The notes beneath the pieces were generated by a model that did no database searches, was not told the DNA's origin, and worked only from the letters and a program-made list of their open reading frames with translations. Positions 8,692 through 17,211 of a stretch of DNA of 64,000 nucleotides are shown piece after piece. How positions within the stretch are numbered: position 1 is the stretch's first letter; each line of letters begins with the position of its first letter. Origin of the DNA: Gemmatimonadota bacterium (lineage in GTDB: Bacteria > Gemmatimonadota > Gemmatimonadetes > Gemmatimonadales > Gemmatimonadaceae). The position numbers and the translations under genes are program-made. Where the stretch lies: NCBI GenBank assembly GCA_016719105.1, contig JADKAQ010000002.1:186001-250000 (forward strand). The letters are read 5' to 3'.

Positions 8692-9698
8692 AGGTCCTCA
8701 TTACCGGTGGGTGTGGGTTCATTGGCTCCCACCTCGCGGAACGTCTCCTCGATCGTGGCGACCGTGTCCAGGTCCTCGACGACCTGTCGACCGGGAGCAT
8801 GGAGAACATCGAGCACCTCGTGGGGCGCGAGGGCTTCGCGTACCGCATCGGCTCGGCCCTCGATGTCCCGCTCGTCGCCGAACTGGTCGACAGCGCCGAC
8901 GTCACCGTGCACCTGGCGGCGGCCGTGGGCGTCAAGCTCATCGTCGAGAAGCCCGTCCACACCATCGAGACCAACGTGCGTGCCACCGAGGTCGTCCTTG
9001 GCGCTGCCGCTCGCAAGAAGAAGCTGGTGATGGTGGCGTCGACATCCGAGGTGTACGGCAAGTCGACGACGTTCCCCTTCCGCGAAGACCAGGACCTGCA
9101 GCTCGGCCCCACGACGCACTCGCGCTGGGCGTACGCGTGCTCCAAGGCGCTCGACGAATGGCTCGCGCTCGCCTACCTGCGGGAACAGGGGGTGCCCGTC
9201 ATCGTCACGCGCTTCTTCAACACGGTGGGGCCGCGCCAGACCGGGCAGTACGGCATGGTGCTCCCCAGCTTCGCCGCCCAGGCGCTGCGCAACGAACCCA
9301 TCACCGTCTACGGCTCTGGCGAACAGTCCCGTTGCTTCGGCCATGTGCGCGATGCGGTCGAGGCGCTGCTGCGCCTCATGGCCGCCCCCGAGGCGATCGG
9401 CGAGGTCTTCAACGTCGGCGCGACCCATGAAGTCAGCATCCGGGCGCTCGCCGAGCAGGTGCGCGACGCGGCCGGAAGCGCCTCGGAGATCAGGCTGGTT
9501 CCTTACAGCGAGGCCTACGCCGCTGGGTTCGAGGACATGATGCGGCGCGTCCCCGATGTGACCAAGCTGGAGCGCGTGACGGGCTTTCGCCCGCGCACGT
9601 CTCTTGAAGAGATCATTCGCGATGTCGTGGCCGACCAGCGCGCGCGGATGATTGCGCACGCCGCTGGGCGTGCCCCCACTGGTGCGGTCCGTCACTAA
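8688..9698 (+). CDS. NAD-dependent nucleotide-sugar epimerase/dehydratase
   Basis: The protein has 336 residues. The GTG start overlaps the upstream stop (GTGA). It has an intact cofactor motif GGCGFIGSH (7-15), the VASTSEVYG serine strand (about 116-124) and catalytic YACSK (Tyr near 149). RFFNTVGPRQTGQYGMVLP and VYGSGEQSRCFGHVRDAV are the substrate-binding blocks of the UDP-glucose 4-epimerase / UDP-glucuronate decarboxylase / dehydratase group. Which of these reactions it runs cannot be decided from sequence alone. It would supply a modified sugar nucleotide to the adjacent transferases. Confidence 0.85.
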   Translation: MKVLITGGCGFIGSHLAERLLDRGDRVQVLDDLSTGSMENIEHLVGREGFAYRIGSALDVPLVAELVDSADVTVHLAAAVGVKLIVEKPVHTIETNVRATEVVLGAAARKKKLVMVASTSEVYGKSTTFPFREDQDLQLGPTTHSRWAYACSKALDEWLALAYLREQGVPVIVTRFFNTVGPRQTGQYGMVLPSFAAQALRNEPITVYGSGEQSRCFGHVRDAVEALLRLMAAPEAIGEVFNVGATHEVSIRALAEQVRDAAGSASEIRLVPYSEAYAAGFEDMMRRVPDVTKLERVTGFRPRTSLEEIIRDVVADQRARMIAHAAGRAPTGAVRH

Positions 9699-9704
9699 CG
9701 CCTG

Positions 9705-10454
9705 ATGCGCGCGATCCTCACATACCACTCGATCGACGAGTCCGGCTCACCGATTTCGGTGAGCCCCTCGGCGTTTCGCGCGCATGTGAGATGGCTCGCG
9801 TCGGGAGCGGTCCGCGTCCTTCCGCTCGACGAACTGGTGAAGGCCGACGACCGGATGGATGCGGTCGCGATCACCTTCGACGATGGCTTCGAGAACTTCG
9901 CGACCGAGTGTGCCGACCTCCTGGTCGAGCATGCGCTCCCCACCACCGTCTTTGTCGTCCCCGAACACGTGGGACGCACGAACGAGTGGGGGGGAGCGGC
10001 GTCGCCGGGAATCCCCACGCTTCCCCTGATGTCCTGGCCCACGCTGCGACGGCTCGCGGAGCGCGGCATCACCCTCGGGGCGCACACGCGGCGTCACCGC
10101 GACCTCACGCGCGTGCGTGGCGCGGCGCTGGAGGACGAGGTCGCCGGCTGCGTCGAACGCATGATGGCCGAGGGTGGGATGCGCCCGAGCAGCTTTGCCT
10201 ATCCGTACGGCGCCGTGGATGACACCTCGGCGTCGGTCGTGCGCGACGTCTACGCGCTCGCCTGTACGACTGAACTTCGCGCGCTGCATCGCGACGACGA
10301 CCGCGCGCTTCTTCCGAGACTCGACATGTACTACTTCCGCGACCCTGGCCAGCTCGAGGCATGGGGGACGACCGCGTTTCGCGGGCGTCTCTGGCTTCGT
10401 GCGCAGGCGCGACGCGTACGACGCCTCGTGCAGGGCGTCGGGAGGGCCGCATGA
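9705..10454 (+). CDS. Polysaccharide deacetylase (NodB homology domain)
   Basis: This 249-residue protein begins with RAILTYHSID. ITFDDGFENF (about 55-64) provides the catalytic Asp and the metal-binding Asp of carbohydrate esterase family 4, and AHTRRH (His near 126 and 130) gives the two metal-binding histidines. SFAYPYGAVDD is the next conserved block. There is no signal peptide or membrane anchor, so if active it works on a cytoplasmic, probably lipid-linked, substrate. It would remove N-acetyl groups from the polysaccharide intermediate. The next gene overlaps its stop by ATGA. Confidence 0.85.
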   Translation: MRAILTYHSIDESGSPISVSPSAFRAHVRWLASGAVRVLPLDELVKADDRMDAVAITFDDGFENFATECADLLVEHALPTTVFVVPEHVGRTNEWGGAASPGIPTLPLMSWPTLRRLAERGITLGAHTRRHRDLTRVRGAALEDEVAGCVERMMAEGGMRPSSFAYPYGAVDDTSASVVRDVYALACTTELRALHRDDDRALLPRLDMYYFRDPGQLEAWGTTAFRGRLWLRAQARRVRRLVQGVGRAA

Positions 10455-11569
10455 GCGAGGTGCGCCCCTTCTGTTCGATCGTGATGCCGGCGCACCGCGC
10501 CGCGCACCTGCTGCCGCGCGTGCTCGACGCGCTCATGGCGAGCGACTACCCGCGCGAGCGCTGGGAACTCATCGTGGTCGACGATGCCAGCGGAGATGAT
10601 ACGCCAGCCGTGGCGGCTCGTTATGCGGACACCGTCGTGCGCATTCCCGGGACGCCACACGGCCCGGCCTACGCGCGCAATCGCGGTTTCGAGGTCTCGC
10701 GCGGCGAGATCGTCATGTTCTTCGATTCCGACGTCGTTGTCCACCGCGACACGATTCGTCGCTTCGTCGAAGTCATGCAGGAGCATCCCGAGTTGGGCGC
10801 CGTGTTCGGGTCGTACGACCTGGACCCGGCGGCGGAGAGCTTCGTGTCGCAGTACCGCAACCTGCTGCATCACTACGTGCACCAGCGCAACGCGGGTGAG
10901 GCCGAGACCTTCTGGGCCGGCGCGGGTGCGGTACGTCGGGCGGCGTTCGAGGAGGCGGGGATGTACGACGAGTGGCACTTCGCCCGCCCGCAGATCGAGG
11001 ACATCGAGCTCGGGGGGCGTCTTCGCCAGCTCGGTTACAAGATCCTCCTGATCCCCGATATCCAGGTCACGCATCTCAAGCACTGGACCTTTTCGGGCGT
11101 CGTGCGCACCGACCTGCGCGACCGCGGCATCCCCTGGGCGCGACTGATCGCCCACAAGAAGACGGTGATGTCGTCGCGTGAACTCAGCCTCAAGTGGACG
11201 GAGAAGCTGAACACGGTGCTCGTCTGGCTGGGGGCACTCCTGCTCCTGATCGCCGCCTGGGAACGGTCCCCGCTCATCGCGGGTATCGCCCTGCTCGGGC
11301 CGATGGCGGTGCTGGCGATCAACGCGCGGATGTTCGGCTTCTTCGCACGGGTGCGCGGGCCGATCTTTGCGCTGCGCGTGATCCCGATGCATCTCTTGTA
11401 CTACATTCTGAACGGGATCTCGTTCGGGATCGGGCTCTTCCTGCATCAGATCGTAGGACCGCCGCTCCCCAATCCCACGGTCGAGGCCTTCGCCGAGGTG
11501 GGGGTGCAGCGGTGGCCCCCCGTTCCATCCAAGCATCGTCGGAGCTCGTGGACAGCAGACGCCGAGTAA
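10451..11569 (+). CDS. Family 2 glycosyltransferase with C-terminal membrane domain
   Basis: The 372-residue protein starts at the ATG overlapping the deacetylase stop. CSIVMPAHRAA and LIVVDDASGDDT are the nucleotide-binding start, FDSDVVV near 91-97 is the metal-binding DxD, and QIEDIELGGRL near 182-192 is the acceptor-side ED motif. Three hydrophobic stretches follow from about residue 255 (LVWLGALLLLIAAW, IAGIALLGPMAVLAI, ILNGISFGIGLF). The enzyme is therefore membrane-bound and likely extends the lipid-linked sugar chain. It is the last transferase before two small membrane proteins. Confidence 0.85.
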   Translation: MSEVRPFCSIVMPAHRAAHLLPRVLDALMASDYPRERWELIVVDDASGDDTPAVAARYADTVVRIPGTPHGPAYARNRGFEVSRGEIVMFFDSDVVVHRDTIRRFVEVMQEHPELGAVFGSYDLDPAAESFVSQYRNLLHHYVHQRNAGEAETFWAGAGAVRRAAFEEAGMYDEWHFARPQIEDIELGGRLRQLGYKILLIPDIQVTHLKHWTFSGVVRTDLRDRGIPWARLIAHKKTVMSSRELSLKWTEKLNTVLVWLGALLLLIAAWERSPLIAGIALLGPMAVLAINARMFGFFARVRGPIFALRVIPMHLLYYILNGISFGIGLFLHQIVGPPLPNPTVEAFAEVGVQRWPPVPSKHRRSSWTADAE

Positions 11570-11592
11570 CCGTCAAGACCCGCGGGGAGATC

Positions 11593-12015
11593 ATGCCAAG
11601 CAAGTCCGCTGAACGGCGAACGCACTTGCAGGTCGTGGCGAGCCAGTCGGCTCGCTCGACGACGGAGGAGCGCATCCTGCCGGCGCTCGAGCTGGCGTTT
11701 GCGCCGCTGCACAAGGCGGCGTTCGGCGTGGCGACCGGAGTGGCGGGGGCGCTGGCCATGGTGATGATCACCGGATTCGTCCTGCTCGTCCCGCGCGCGC
11801 AAGGCTTCCCGCTGGAGTTGCTGGCGACCTACTTCACCGGCTATTCGGTGAGCTGGGGTGGGGTGCTCATCGGCGGCGGCTGGGGCTTCCTCGTGTGCTT
11901 CGTGGCCGGGTGGTTCGTGGCCTTCTGTCGAAACATGGCGCTGGCGATCACTGCCTTCTCGATTCGCACGCGCGCCGAACTGCAGGAAACCCGCGAGTTC
12001 CTGGACCACATCTAG
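11593..12015 (+). CDS. Small membrane protein with GYSV motif (copy 1)
   Basis: This 140-residue protein starts at an ATG preceded by GGGGAG. It has an N-terminal soluble part (~45 residues), a first membrane segment (AFGVATGVAGALAMVMITGFVLL) and a second (WGGVLIGGGWGFLVCFVAGWFVAF). Between them lies the motif YFTGYSVSWGG. The next gene product carries the same arrangement, FFPGYSVTVVG followed by a Gly-rich membrane helix and an Asn, so the two are paralogs. I do not recognise a named family. Location at the end of the exopolysaccharide operon suggests a role in assembly or secretion. Confidence 0.7.
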   Translation: MPSKSAERRTHLQVVASQSARSTTEERILPALELAFAPLHKAAFGVATGVAGALAMVMITGFVLLVPRAQGFPLELLATYFTGYSVSWGGVLIGGGWGFLVCFVAGWFVAFCRNMALAITAFSIRTRAELQETREFLDHI

Positions 12016-12035
12016 CCCTAACGATTGTGTCGACC

Positions 12036-12329
12036 ATGGCTTCTTCTTCCGAGCGCGACGTGCAGCGTTCGGTGATCGCGCTCAACGCGAGGGCATGGGG
12101 CATCGCCTTCGGGCTCGTGCTCGGCGGCGGGCTCCTCCTGGCCACCCTCTTCCTGGTGGTCAAGTCGGGGCCAAACCCCGGGCAGCATCTGCGGCTGCTC
12201 TCGGTCTTCTTCCCCGGCTACAGCGTCACCGTGGTCGGGGCGCTGGTCGGCTTCGTGTACGCCTTCGTGCTCGGGTACGCGCTCGGGCGGGTGATTGGCC
12301 TGGTCTACAACCGCATCGCCTTCCGGTAA
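12036..12329 (+). CDS. Small membrane protein with GYSV motif (copy 2)
   Basis: The protein has 97 residues from the ATG at 12036; a GTG at 12027 is the alternative start. Two membrane segments (WGIAFGLVLGGGLLLATLFLV and the Gly-rich helix after GYSV) flank the motif FFPGYSVTVVGALVG. This mirrors the preceding 140-residue protein, from which it differs mainly by a shorter N-terminus and no C-terminal tail. The CCTAACG heptamer discussed in the findings lies in the 20-base spacer. Function unknown. Confidence 0.7.
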   Translation: MASSSERDVQRSVIALNARAWGIAFGLVLGGGLLLATLFLVVKSGPNPGQHLRLLSVFFPGYSVTVVGALVGFVYAFVLGYALGRVIGLVYNRIAFR

Positions 12330-12360
12330 TCGCGCGGGACACACGCGGGGCAGCGGTGGG

Positions 12361-13803
12361 TCAGACGACCAGCTGGATCCCCTGCGCGCGGGAGAGGCGC
12401 AGTCCCCCGGTGAGGATCAAGGCGAGGGCGTAGCACGCGCCACCCACCGGGATCGCCACCCAGGGCGACGTGAAGGGGAGCAGTTGCAACGCCCCGACCA
12501 TCGCCCCCGTGGCCACCGCCGGACGCCACGCCCGCATCACGGGCGGAAGCGGGAAGCCAAGGCGCTTGGCGAAGCCCACCGCCAGCAGCATGCGCACGAA
12601 CTCCGTGAGGACGGTCGCCAGCGCTGCGCCCATCATCCCCAGTGACGGCACCAGGAGGATGTTGAGGACGATGCTCGCCCCCGCCGATGCCCAGACGGTG
12701 TGCAGCAAGAGATCCTCGCGCTTGCGGGCCATGAGGGCGACGACCGATACATCGCGCACCACCGAGATCACCATGGAGCCCAGGAGCACCGCGAGGATCG
12801 GCGCGGCGGCGGCGAACGGGGCGCCGAACAGCGTCACCACCAGCGGGCGCGAGAGCATCGCCCCGCCAGCCGCAATCGGCAGCGCCAGCGCGAATACCTT
12901 CGCGAACGACGCCAGGTAGAGCTGCCGCTCCTGCGCCGGCTCCCCCGCCAGCCGCGTGAGCGGCGGCAGGAGGCTCATCGAGTACGTGACCCCGAGGTTG
13001 AGCAGGAAGCTGATCGCCGTGTAGGCCGCGGCGTACAGCCCGACCATCTCGGCGTTGCGAAAGAGACGCAGGAAGAACAGGTCGGCGTTGAAGACGACGA
13101 GTCCCAGGACCGTGCTCCCGACCAGCGGGATCGCGCGCACCATCAGGCGCCGGATCTCGGCCGGACGCCAGCCGAAGGCGAAACGAAGTCCCACTCGGCG
13201 CAGCAGCAGGGCGAACCCCACGCAGGCCACCGTGTCGCCGGCGAGCTGCGCGATCGGCATCTGGTGCAGGTCGTCGACGCCGCGCACGGTGAGCAGGACG
13301 ATGACCAGCGCCAGGAGTTCGCCCGCGGCGCGCACGAGCGCCACGGGAGCGGCCTGCTGGAAGCCGATCAGCACCCAGCGCGTCCCCAACGCCAGCGGAA
13401 TGAGCGTCAGGCTGTAGAGCGCCACCATCGCCCCTTCGGGCGACGGGAGGACGATCCACGCACCCAGCCCAAACAGCGTGATGCAGGCGGCGGCCAGCGC
13501 CATCCGCATGGTGACGATGGAGGGGACGACCACCGGGAGCTGCGTGGGATTGGCGGCGACTTCGTGGACCCCCAGCCCGAAGTCGATCCCCGCGTCCACG
13601 ATGCGCGAGAGGTACAGGACAGCCGCCGTCGCGAAGGCGACGACGCCAAATCCCTCCGCCCCCAGCACGCGAGCGGCGTACATGGTGACGGCAAAGGCGA
13701 AGAGGCGTGCCGCGGCCTCGCCGGCCCCCAGCGATACGAAGCTCCGCGACACCGACTGGTGCGCGTCGTGTCCCTCTGGTGAGCTGCTGTGCGAGCTAGG
13801 CAA
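12361..13803 (-). CDS. Polysaccharide flippase, Wzx/MATE-type
   Basis: The protein has up to 480 residues with 12-14 hydrophobic segments and the layout of the polysaccharide-specific MOP transporters: SFVSLGAGEAAARLFAF at the start, AARVLGAEGFGVVAFATA after it, then repeated Gly/Pro-rich membrane helices. These proteins move lipid-linked oligosaccharide units across the inner membrane. The first in-frame start is a TTG at 13803, with a GTG at 13752 also possible. It is transcribed against the flanking glycosyltransferase genes and diverges from the one at 13884, so it has its own promoter or depends on upstream reverse-strand genes. Confidence 0.85.
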   Translation of the reverse strand: MPSSHSSSPEGHDAHQSVSRSFVSLGAGEAAARLFAFAVTMYAARVLGAEGFGVVAFATAAVLYLSRIVDAGIDFGLGVHEVAANPTQLPVVVPSIVTMRMALAAACITLFGLGAWIVLPSPEGAMVALYSLTLIPLALGTRWVLIGFQQAAPVALVRAAGELLALVIVLLTVRGVDDLHQMPIAQLAGDTVACVGFALLLRRVGLRFAFGWRPAEIRRLMVRAIPLVGSTVLGLVVFNADLFFLRLFRNAEMVGLYAAAYTAISFLLNLGVTYSMSLLPPLTRLAGEPAQERQLYLASFAKVFALALPIAAGGAMLSRPLVVTLFGAPFAAAAPILAVLLGSMVISVVRDVSVVALMARKREDLLLHTVWASAGASIVLNILLVPSLGMMGAALATVLTEFVRMLLAVGFAKRLGFPLPPVMRAWRPAVATGAMVGALQLLPFTSPWVAIPVGGACYALALILTGGLRLSRAQGIQLVV

Positions 13804-13818
13804 CGGGTGTGGGGCGCG

Positions 13819-13834
13819 AGGCGTGCATTGTGCA
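13819..13834 (+). promoter_or_regulatory. Possible sigma-54 type promoter
   Basis: AGGCGTGCATTGTGCA keeps the required GG and GC ten bases apart and the TGCA end of the -12 element. It lies between the divergent flippase and glycosyltransferase genes. A start of transcription near 13846 agrees with the later translation starts at 13884 or 13944. The match is weaker than those at 3097 and 14916. Confidence 0.4.
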
Positions 13835-13883
13835 ACGGTGGACCGGCGTCACGGGATGGCAAGTCCGGCGCCATCCTGCGTTG

Positions 13884-14885
13884 GTGCCCTTATCTTCGTC
13901 GTTGGCCCCGACCGAAGTCCCCCTCCACGTCGCCCCCTCCGTCGTGAGTGTCACCCGTTTGCCCTCCGTCGATCCTGCGGCACGTCCCTCCGTCGTCATC
14001 GCGTCGGCGGGGCGTCTCGATCTGCTCTGGCGTGCGGTCGAAGCGCTCGAGCCCGAGCGGAAGCGCACGGGGGCCCAGCTGGTGATCGCTCGCTCGGCCC
14101 CGCTCGCGCAGGAGGCGCTGGTCCGCGAACGACTGGGGGATGCTACCATCGTGTGGAGCCCACCGGGAGCGGGAATCCCGAGGCTGCGCGGGATGGGCCT
14201 TGCAGCCGCCACCGGCGATCCCGTCGCCATCACCGAAGATCACCTGGTGGCGGGCGACGGATGGCTCGAGCATCTCTTCAAACACGCCCGCGACGGCGTC
14301 GACATCGTCGGCGGGGGGATGCAGAACCGCGTGGGGAGCAATGCCGTGGCGTGGGCGGCCTATCTCTCCGACTACGGCTTCTACAGCTACGCGCGCCCGG
14401 CCACCAGCGTGCTGGTGCCGCTCCTCACCATGGCCAACATGGCGTATCGGCGGCGCGACGTGCCGCGCATCGCCGAGTGGTGCAGCGCCGGGGCTTGGGA
14501 GAACGTGGTGCACGACCGCCTCGCCGCCGAGGGACGTACACTGACCTTCGCTCCCGAGGCGCGGATCATTCACGACCACTCGTATCGGTTCGCCGAATTC
14601 CTCAAGAACCGGTACGAGCATGGCTGGGACTACGCGCGGGCACGGTTGACCGAAAACCCCAAGGCGTTGCGTCTCCCCCTCATCGCCATGACCCCGGTCC
14701 TACCGCTGATCCTCCTTTTCCGCATCGCCAAGGCGGCGTCCGGCGAGGATCGGGGGGCATTTCTTCGTGCCCTTCCGCTGACTGTTGCGTTTTTATACGC
14801 ATGGGCCGCTGGCGAGGCCTTTGGGTACCTGCGAGGGCCGATTCAGCCGGGCGAGGAACTCGGACGGGTGATCGACGCCTCATAG
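13884..14885 (+). CDS. Family 2 glycosyltransferase with C-terminal membrane segment
   Basis: The start is uncertain: in-frame GTG codons at 13884 and 13944 both leave the fold intact, and neither has a clear ribosome site. The conserved part begins with [26 protein letters not shown] holds the EDH motif, and [12 protein letters not shown] and the C-terminal [16 protein letters not shown] match the transferase at 3819. The two are therefore paralogs in one locus. Two hydrophobic stretches near the end suggest membrane attachment. It likely adds a sugar during repeat-unit assembly. The sigma-54-like element at 13819 sits just upstream. Confidence 0.75.
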   Translation: MPLSSSLAPTEVPLHVAPSVVSVTRLPSVDPAARPSVVIASAGRLDLLWRAVEALEPERKRTGAQLVIARSAPLAQEALVRERLGDATIVWSPPGAGIPRLRGMGLAAATGDPVAITEDHLVAGDGWLEHLFKHARDGVDIVGGGMQNRVGSNAVAWAAYLSDYGFYSYARPATSVLVPLLTMANMAYRRRDVPRIAEWCSAGAWENVVHDRLAAEGRTLTFAPEARIIHDHSYRFAEFLKNRYEHGWDYARARLTENPKALRLPLIAMTPVLPLILLFRIAKAASGEDRGAFLRALPLTVAFLYAWAAGEAFGYLRGPIQPGEELGRVIDAS

Positions 14886-14915
14886 GGAGGCCCCCTGCTG
14901 TAGAAAGGGGACCCA

Positions 14916-14931
14916 AGGCACATGGATTGCA
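14916..14931 (+). promoter_or_regulatory. Sigma-54 type promoter of the radical SAM gene
   Basis: AGGCACATGGATTGCA matches TGGCAC-N5-TTGCA at all key positions except the first base, with correct ten-base spacing between GG and GC. It shares GGATTGCA with the element at 3097. Transcription would begin near 14943, about 67 bases ahead of the ATG at 15010. It is the best match in the window. Confidence 0.7.
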
Positions 14932-15009
14932 ACCGGACCCTTGCCGAGCCCGAGGCGAGCAGGGCGCAACGACGCCTTCGCCCTCCCTCCATTCACTGCG
15001 AGAAGCGGA

Positions 15010-16185
15010 ATGAACCCGATTTCACGACTGGCGAGACACGCGCGCCTGACCAGCTACTCTTACCGCGATCTCCCGTCGCCGCCGTTTCTGGTCCTGTTCA
15101 TCAACAGTATTTGCAACATGAAGTGCGAACACTGTTTCTACTGGACCAGCCTGAACAAGCGCGACGACATGTCGGCGGAGGAGATCTTCGCGCTGTCGGA
15201 TTCGCTCGGCCACATCGAGAACCTGAACCTGTCCGGGGGCGAGCCGTTCCTGCGGAAGGAGTTCGCCGACATCGTCCGGAAGTTCATCCGCACGAACGGG
15301 GTCAAGCAGGTGTACGTCCCGAGCAACGGGTACTACACCGAGCGCACGATCGCGGCGCTCAAGGAAGTCCTCAAGGAGCCGACGCTCGACCTCTTTGCGG
15401 TGGAGCTGTCGCTGGACGGGATGCCTGAGTTCCACGACAAGTTCCGCGGTGCCAAGAACGCCTTCCGTAAGGCGATGGAGACCTACGACGCGCTCGTCGA
15501 GCTCCAGAAGACCGATTCGCGCCTCCGGATCCACTCCATCTCGACGGCGACCGACGTCAACATGGACGAGATCCGCCGTCTCACGACGTACCTGTACGAG
15601 CGCTGCCCGCAGATGGAGCACCACAATCTGGCCATCATCCGCGGCGACCGGAAAAACCCCACGCTCAAGGGGCCGAGCCTTCGTCAGTACGAGGAGCTGT
15701 ATGAGTACATCCAGCGCCTCTGGCTCCCGCGCGAGGAGGGGCGAAGCGGGTCGCTCGTCGAGCCGATGCTGCAGTGGGCCAAGGTCGAGACGGTCAAGCA
15801 GGAGCGCCAGGTGGTCCCCTGCAAGGCGGGGCGCATCTCCGGCGTGGTGTATGCCAACGGCGACGTGGGCGTCTGCGAGATCCACAAGCCGATCGGCAAC
15901 CTTCGCAACAAGACCTTCCCCGAGATCTGGAACTCCCCGGAGGCCCGTGCCCTGCGCGGCCAGATCGAGCGCAAGGAGTGCTACTGCACCACGGAAGTCT
16001 TCATGTGGTCGAGCATCGTGTACCAACCCATGCCGTTGGCGCAGGCGCTCGTGAAGGGAAAGGTGTGGCGCAAGCCGCTTCCGTTGCACCCGTCGGAGCG
16101 TGCGAACGTGTCGCTGGCCGATGGCCCCGCCCCGCGGATGGCGGGAGCGGCCGGTACCCCCGACGAAGAGCCGGCGGGCACCTGA
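15010..16185 (+). CDS. Radical SAM protein with SPASM-like C-terminal cysteines
   Basis: The protein has 391 residues from the ATG at 15010, which fits the sigma-54 promoter 80 bases upstream. CNMKCEHC (cysteines near 35, 39, 42) is the CxxxCxxC cluster that binds the 4Fe-4S centre and S-adenosylmethionine. NLSGGEP follows as the SAM-binding GGE motif, and VELSLDG is a core strand. Near the C-terminus, [22 protein letters not shown] and ECYCTTE supply further cysteines in the pattern of a SPASM/twitch auxiliary cluster domain. Relatives modify peptides or act on sugars. No precursor peptide is visible nearby, so an action on a carbohydrate or lipid intermediate is more likely here. Confidence 0.8.
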   Translation: MNPISRLARHARLTSYSYRDLPSPPFLVLFINSICNMKCEHCFYWTSLNKRDDMSAEEIFALSDSLGHIENLNLSGGEPFLRKEFADIVRKFIRTNGVKQVYVPSNGYYTERTIAALKEVLKEPTLDLFAVELSLDGMPEFHDKFRGAKNAFRKAMETYDALVELQKTDSRLRIHSISTATDVNMDEIRRLTTYLYERCPQMEHHNLAIIRGDRKNPTLKGPSLRQYEELYEYIQRLWLPREEGRSGSLVEPMLQWAKVETVKQERQVVPCKAGRISGVVYANGDVGVCEIHKPIGNLRNKTFPEIWNSPEARALRGQIERKECYCTTEVFMWSSIVYQPMPLAQALVKGKVWRKPLPLHPSERANVSLADGPAPRMAGAAGTPDEEPAGT

Positions 16186-16282
16186 TCGTCAGGCGCGGCG
16201 GGGCGCTGGTGCCTGCGGGCCACCAGCACCTCGCGCGCTGGAACGGTCACCCGACTCCGTCGACGTTCGACCCCGCAACGAC

Positions 16283-16315
16283 GAAGGGCGCGCTTCACTC
16301 AGAAGCGCGCCCTTC
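16283..16315. terminator. Bidirectional terminator hairpin
   Basis: A perfect 14-bp stem (GAAGGGCGCGCTTC and its complement) with the 5-base loop ACTCA lies between the converging radical SAM and sugar transferase genes. It can serve both strands. Confidence 0.85.
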
Positions 16316-16344
16316 TCGTATGCTGGTGGCTCGATCGGTCGTGA

Positions 16345-17193
16345 CTACCAGCCGCGGAACTTGAGCAGCACCGACGGAACCGTTTTGAGCATGATCATGA
16401 TGTCGAGCCAGAGGCTCTGGGTGCGAATGTACTCCAGATCCCAGCGGATCTTGCCGCGCACATCGTCCAGGTTCTGGTCGTAGTGCTGGTTGATCTGCGC
16501 CAGGCCGGTGAGCCCGGGCTTCACGCGATGGCGCGCGCGATACTCGGGGATCATTTCGCGCAGGCGCGCGACGATGCTCGGACGCTCAGGGCGCGGACCG
16601 ACGATGTTCATGTCGCCGCGCACGATGTTCCAGAGTTGCGGGAGTTCATCGAGCCGGAACTGGCGCAGGTAGCGCCCTAACGTCGTGACGCGCGGGTCGT
16701 TCTCCTGCGCCCAGACGGCACCCGAAAAACGCTCGGCATCCACGCGCATCGTGCGGAACTTGAAGATCGTGAACACCTGGCCACCAAGATCCTCACTTCG
16801 GCGGTCGCGCAGGGCGAGCGTATCGCGCCAGCGGCGATCCAGTCCGACGCGCGCCTGTGCGTAGATGATGGGCCCGCGCGACGTGAGGCGGATCGCAATC
16901 GCGATCAGCACCAGAATCGGGGCGATGAGCAGCAGCGCCGCCCCCGCCAACGTTGCGTTCACGAAGCGATTGAGGCGCTCGGAGCGTTCCGCGGGAATGA
17001 CATCATCCAGATCCTCGCGACGCACGTGCGACGACGCAGCGGTCACCGAGCGAGGACGCTCGACGCCAGCGGCGGCCTCTCGGCCATCCTTGGGTCGCAC
17101 CGGGCGACGGGACGGAGTGGGGATCCGCACTGGACGATCACCGGCGAACTGCTGCACAGTCGACTCCATACGCTGTCGGCTCAAGCCTGACAT
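16345..17193 (-). CDS. Polyprenyl-phosphate sugar phosphotransferase (initiating sugar transferase)
   Basis: The protein has up to 282 residues; an ATG at 17169 is an alternative start. After a basic, disordered N-terminus comes one membrane helix (about 76-101, FVNATLAGAALLLIAPILVL). FTIFKFRTM, the DELPQLWNIVRGDMNIVGPRPE block and PGLTGLAQIN are the signature of the bacterial sugar transferase family, which moves a sugar 1-phosphate onto undecaprenyl phosphate. It should therefore start repeat-unit synthesis. It has one helix rather than the five of WbaP-type enzymes, so it is a short form. It lies 18 bases behind the export protein gene in one transcription unit. Confidence 0.9.
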   Translation of the reverse strand: MSGLSRQRMESTVQQFAGDRPVRIPTPSRRPVRPKDGREAAAGVERPRSVTAASSHVRREDLDDVIPAERSERLNRFVNATLAGAALLLIAPILVLIAIAIRLTSRGPIIYAQARVGLDRRWRDTLALRDRRSEDLGGQVFTIFKFRTMRVDAERFSGAVWAQENDPRVTTLGRYLRQFRLDELPQLWNIVRGDMNIVGPRPERPSIVARLREMIPEYRARHRVKPGLTGLAQINQHYDQNLDDVRGKIRWDLEYIRTQSLWLDIMIMLKTVPSVLLKFRGW

Positions 17194-17211
17194 CCATCGA
17201 GAGCAAGGGGT

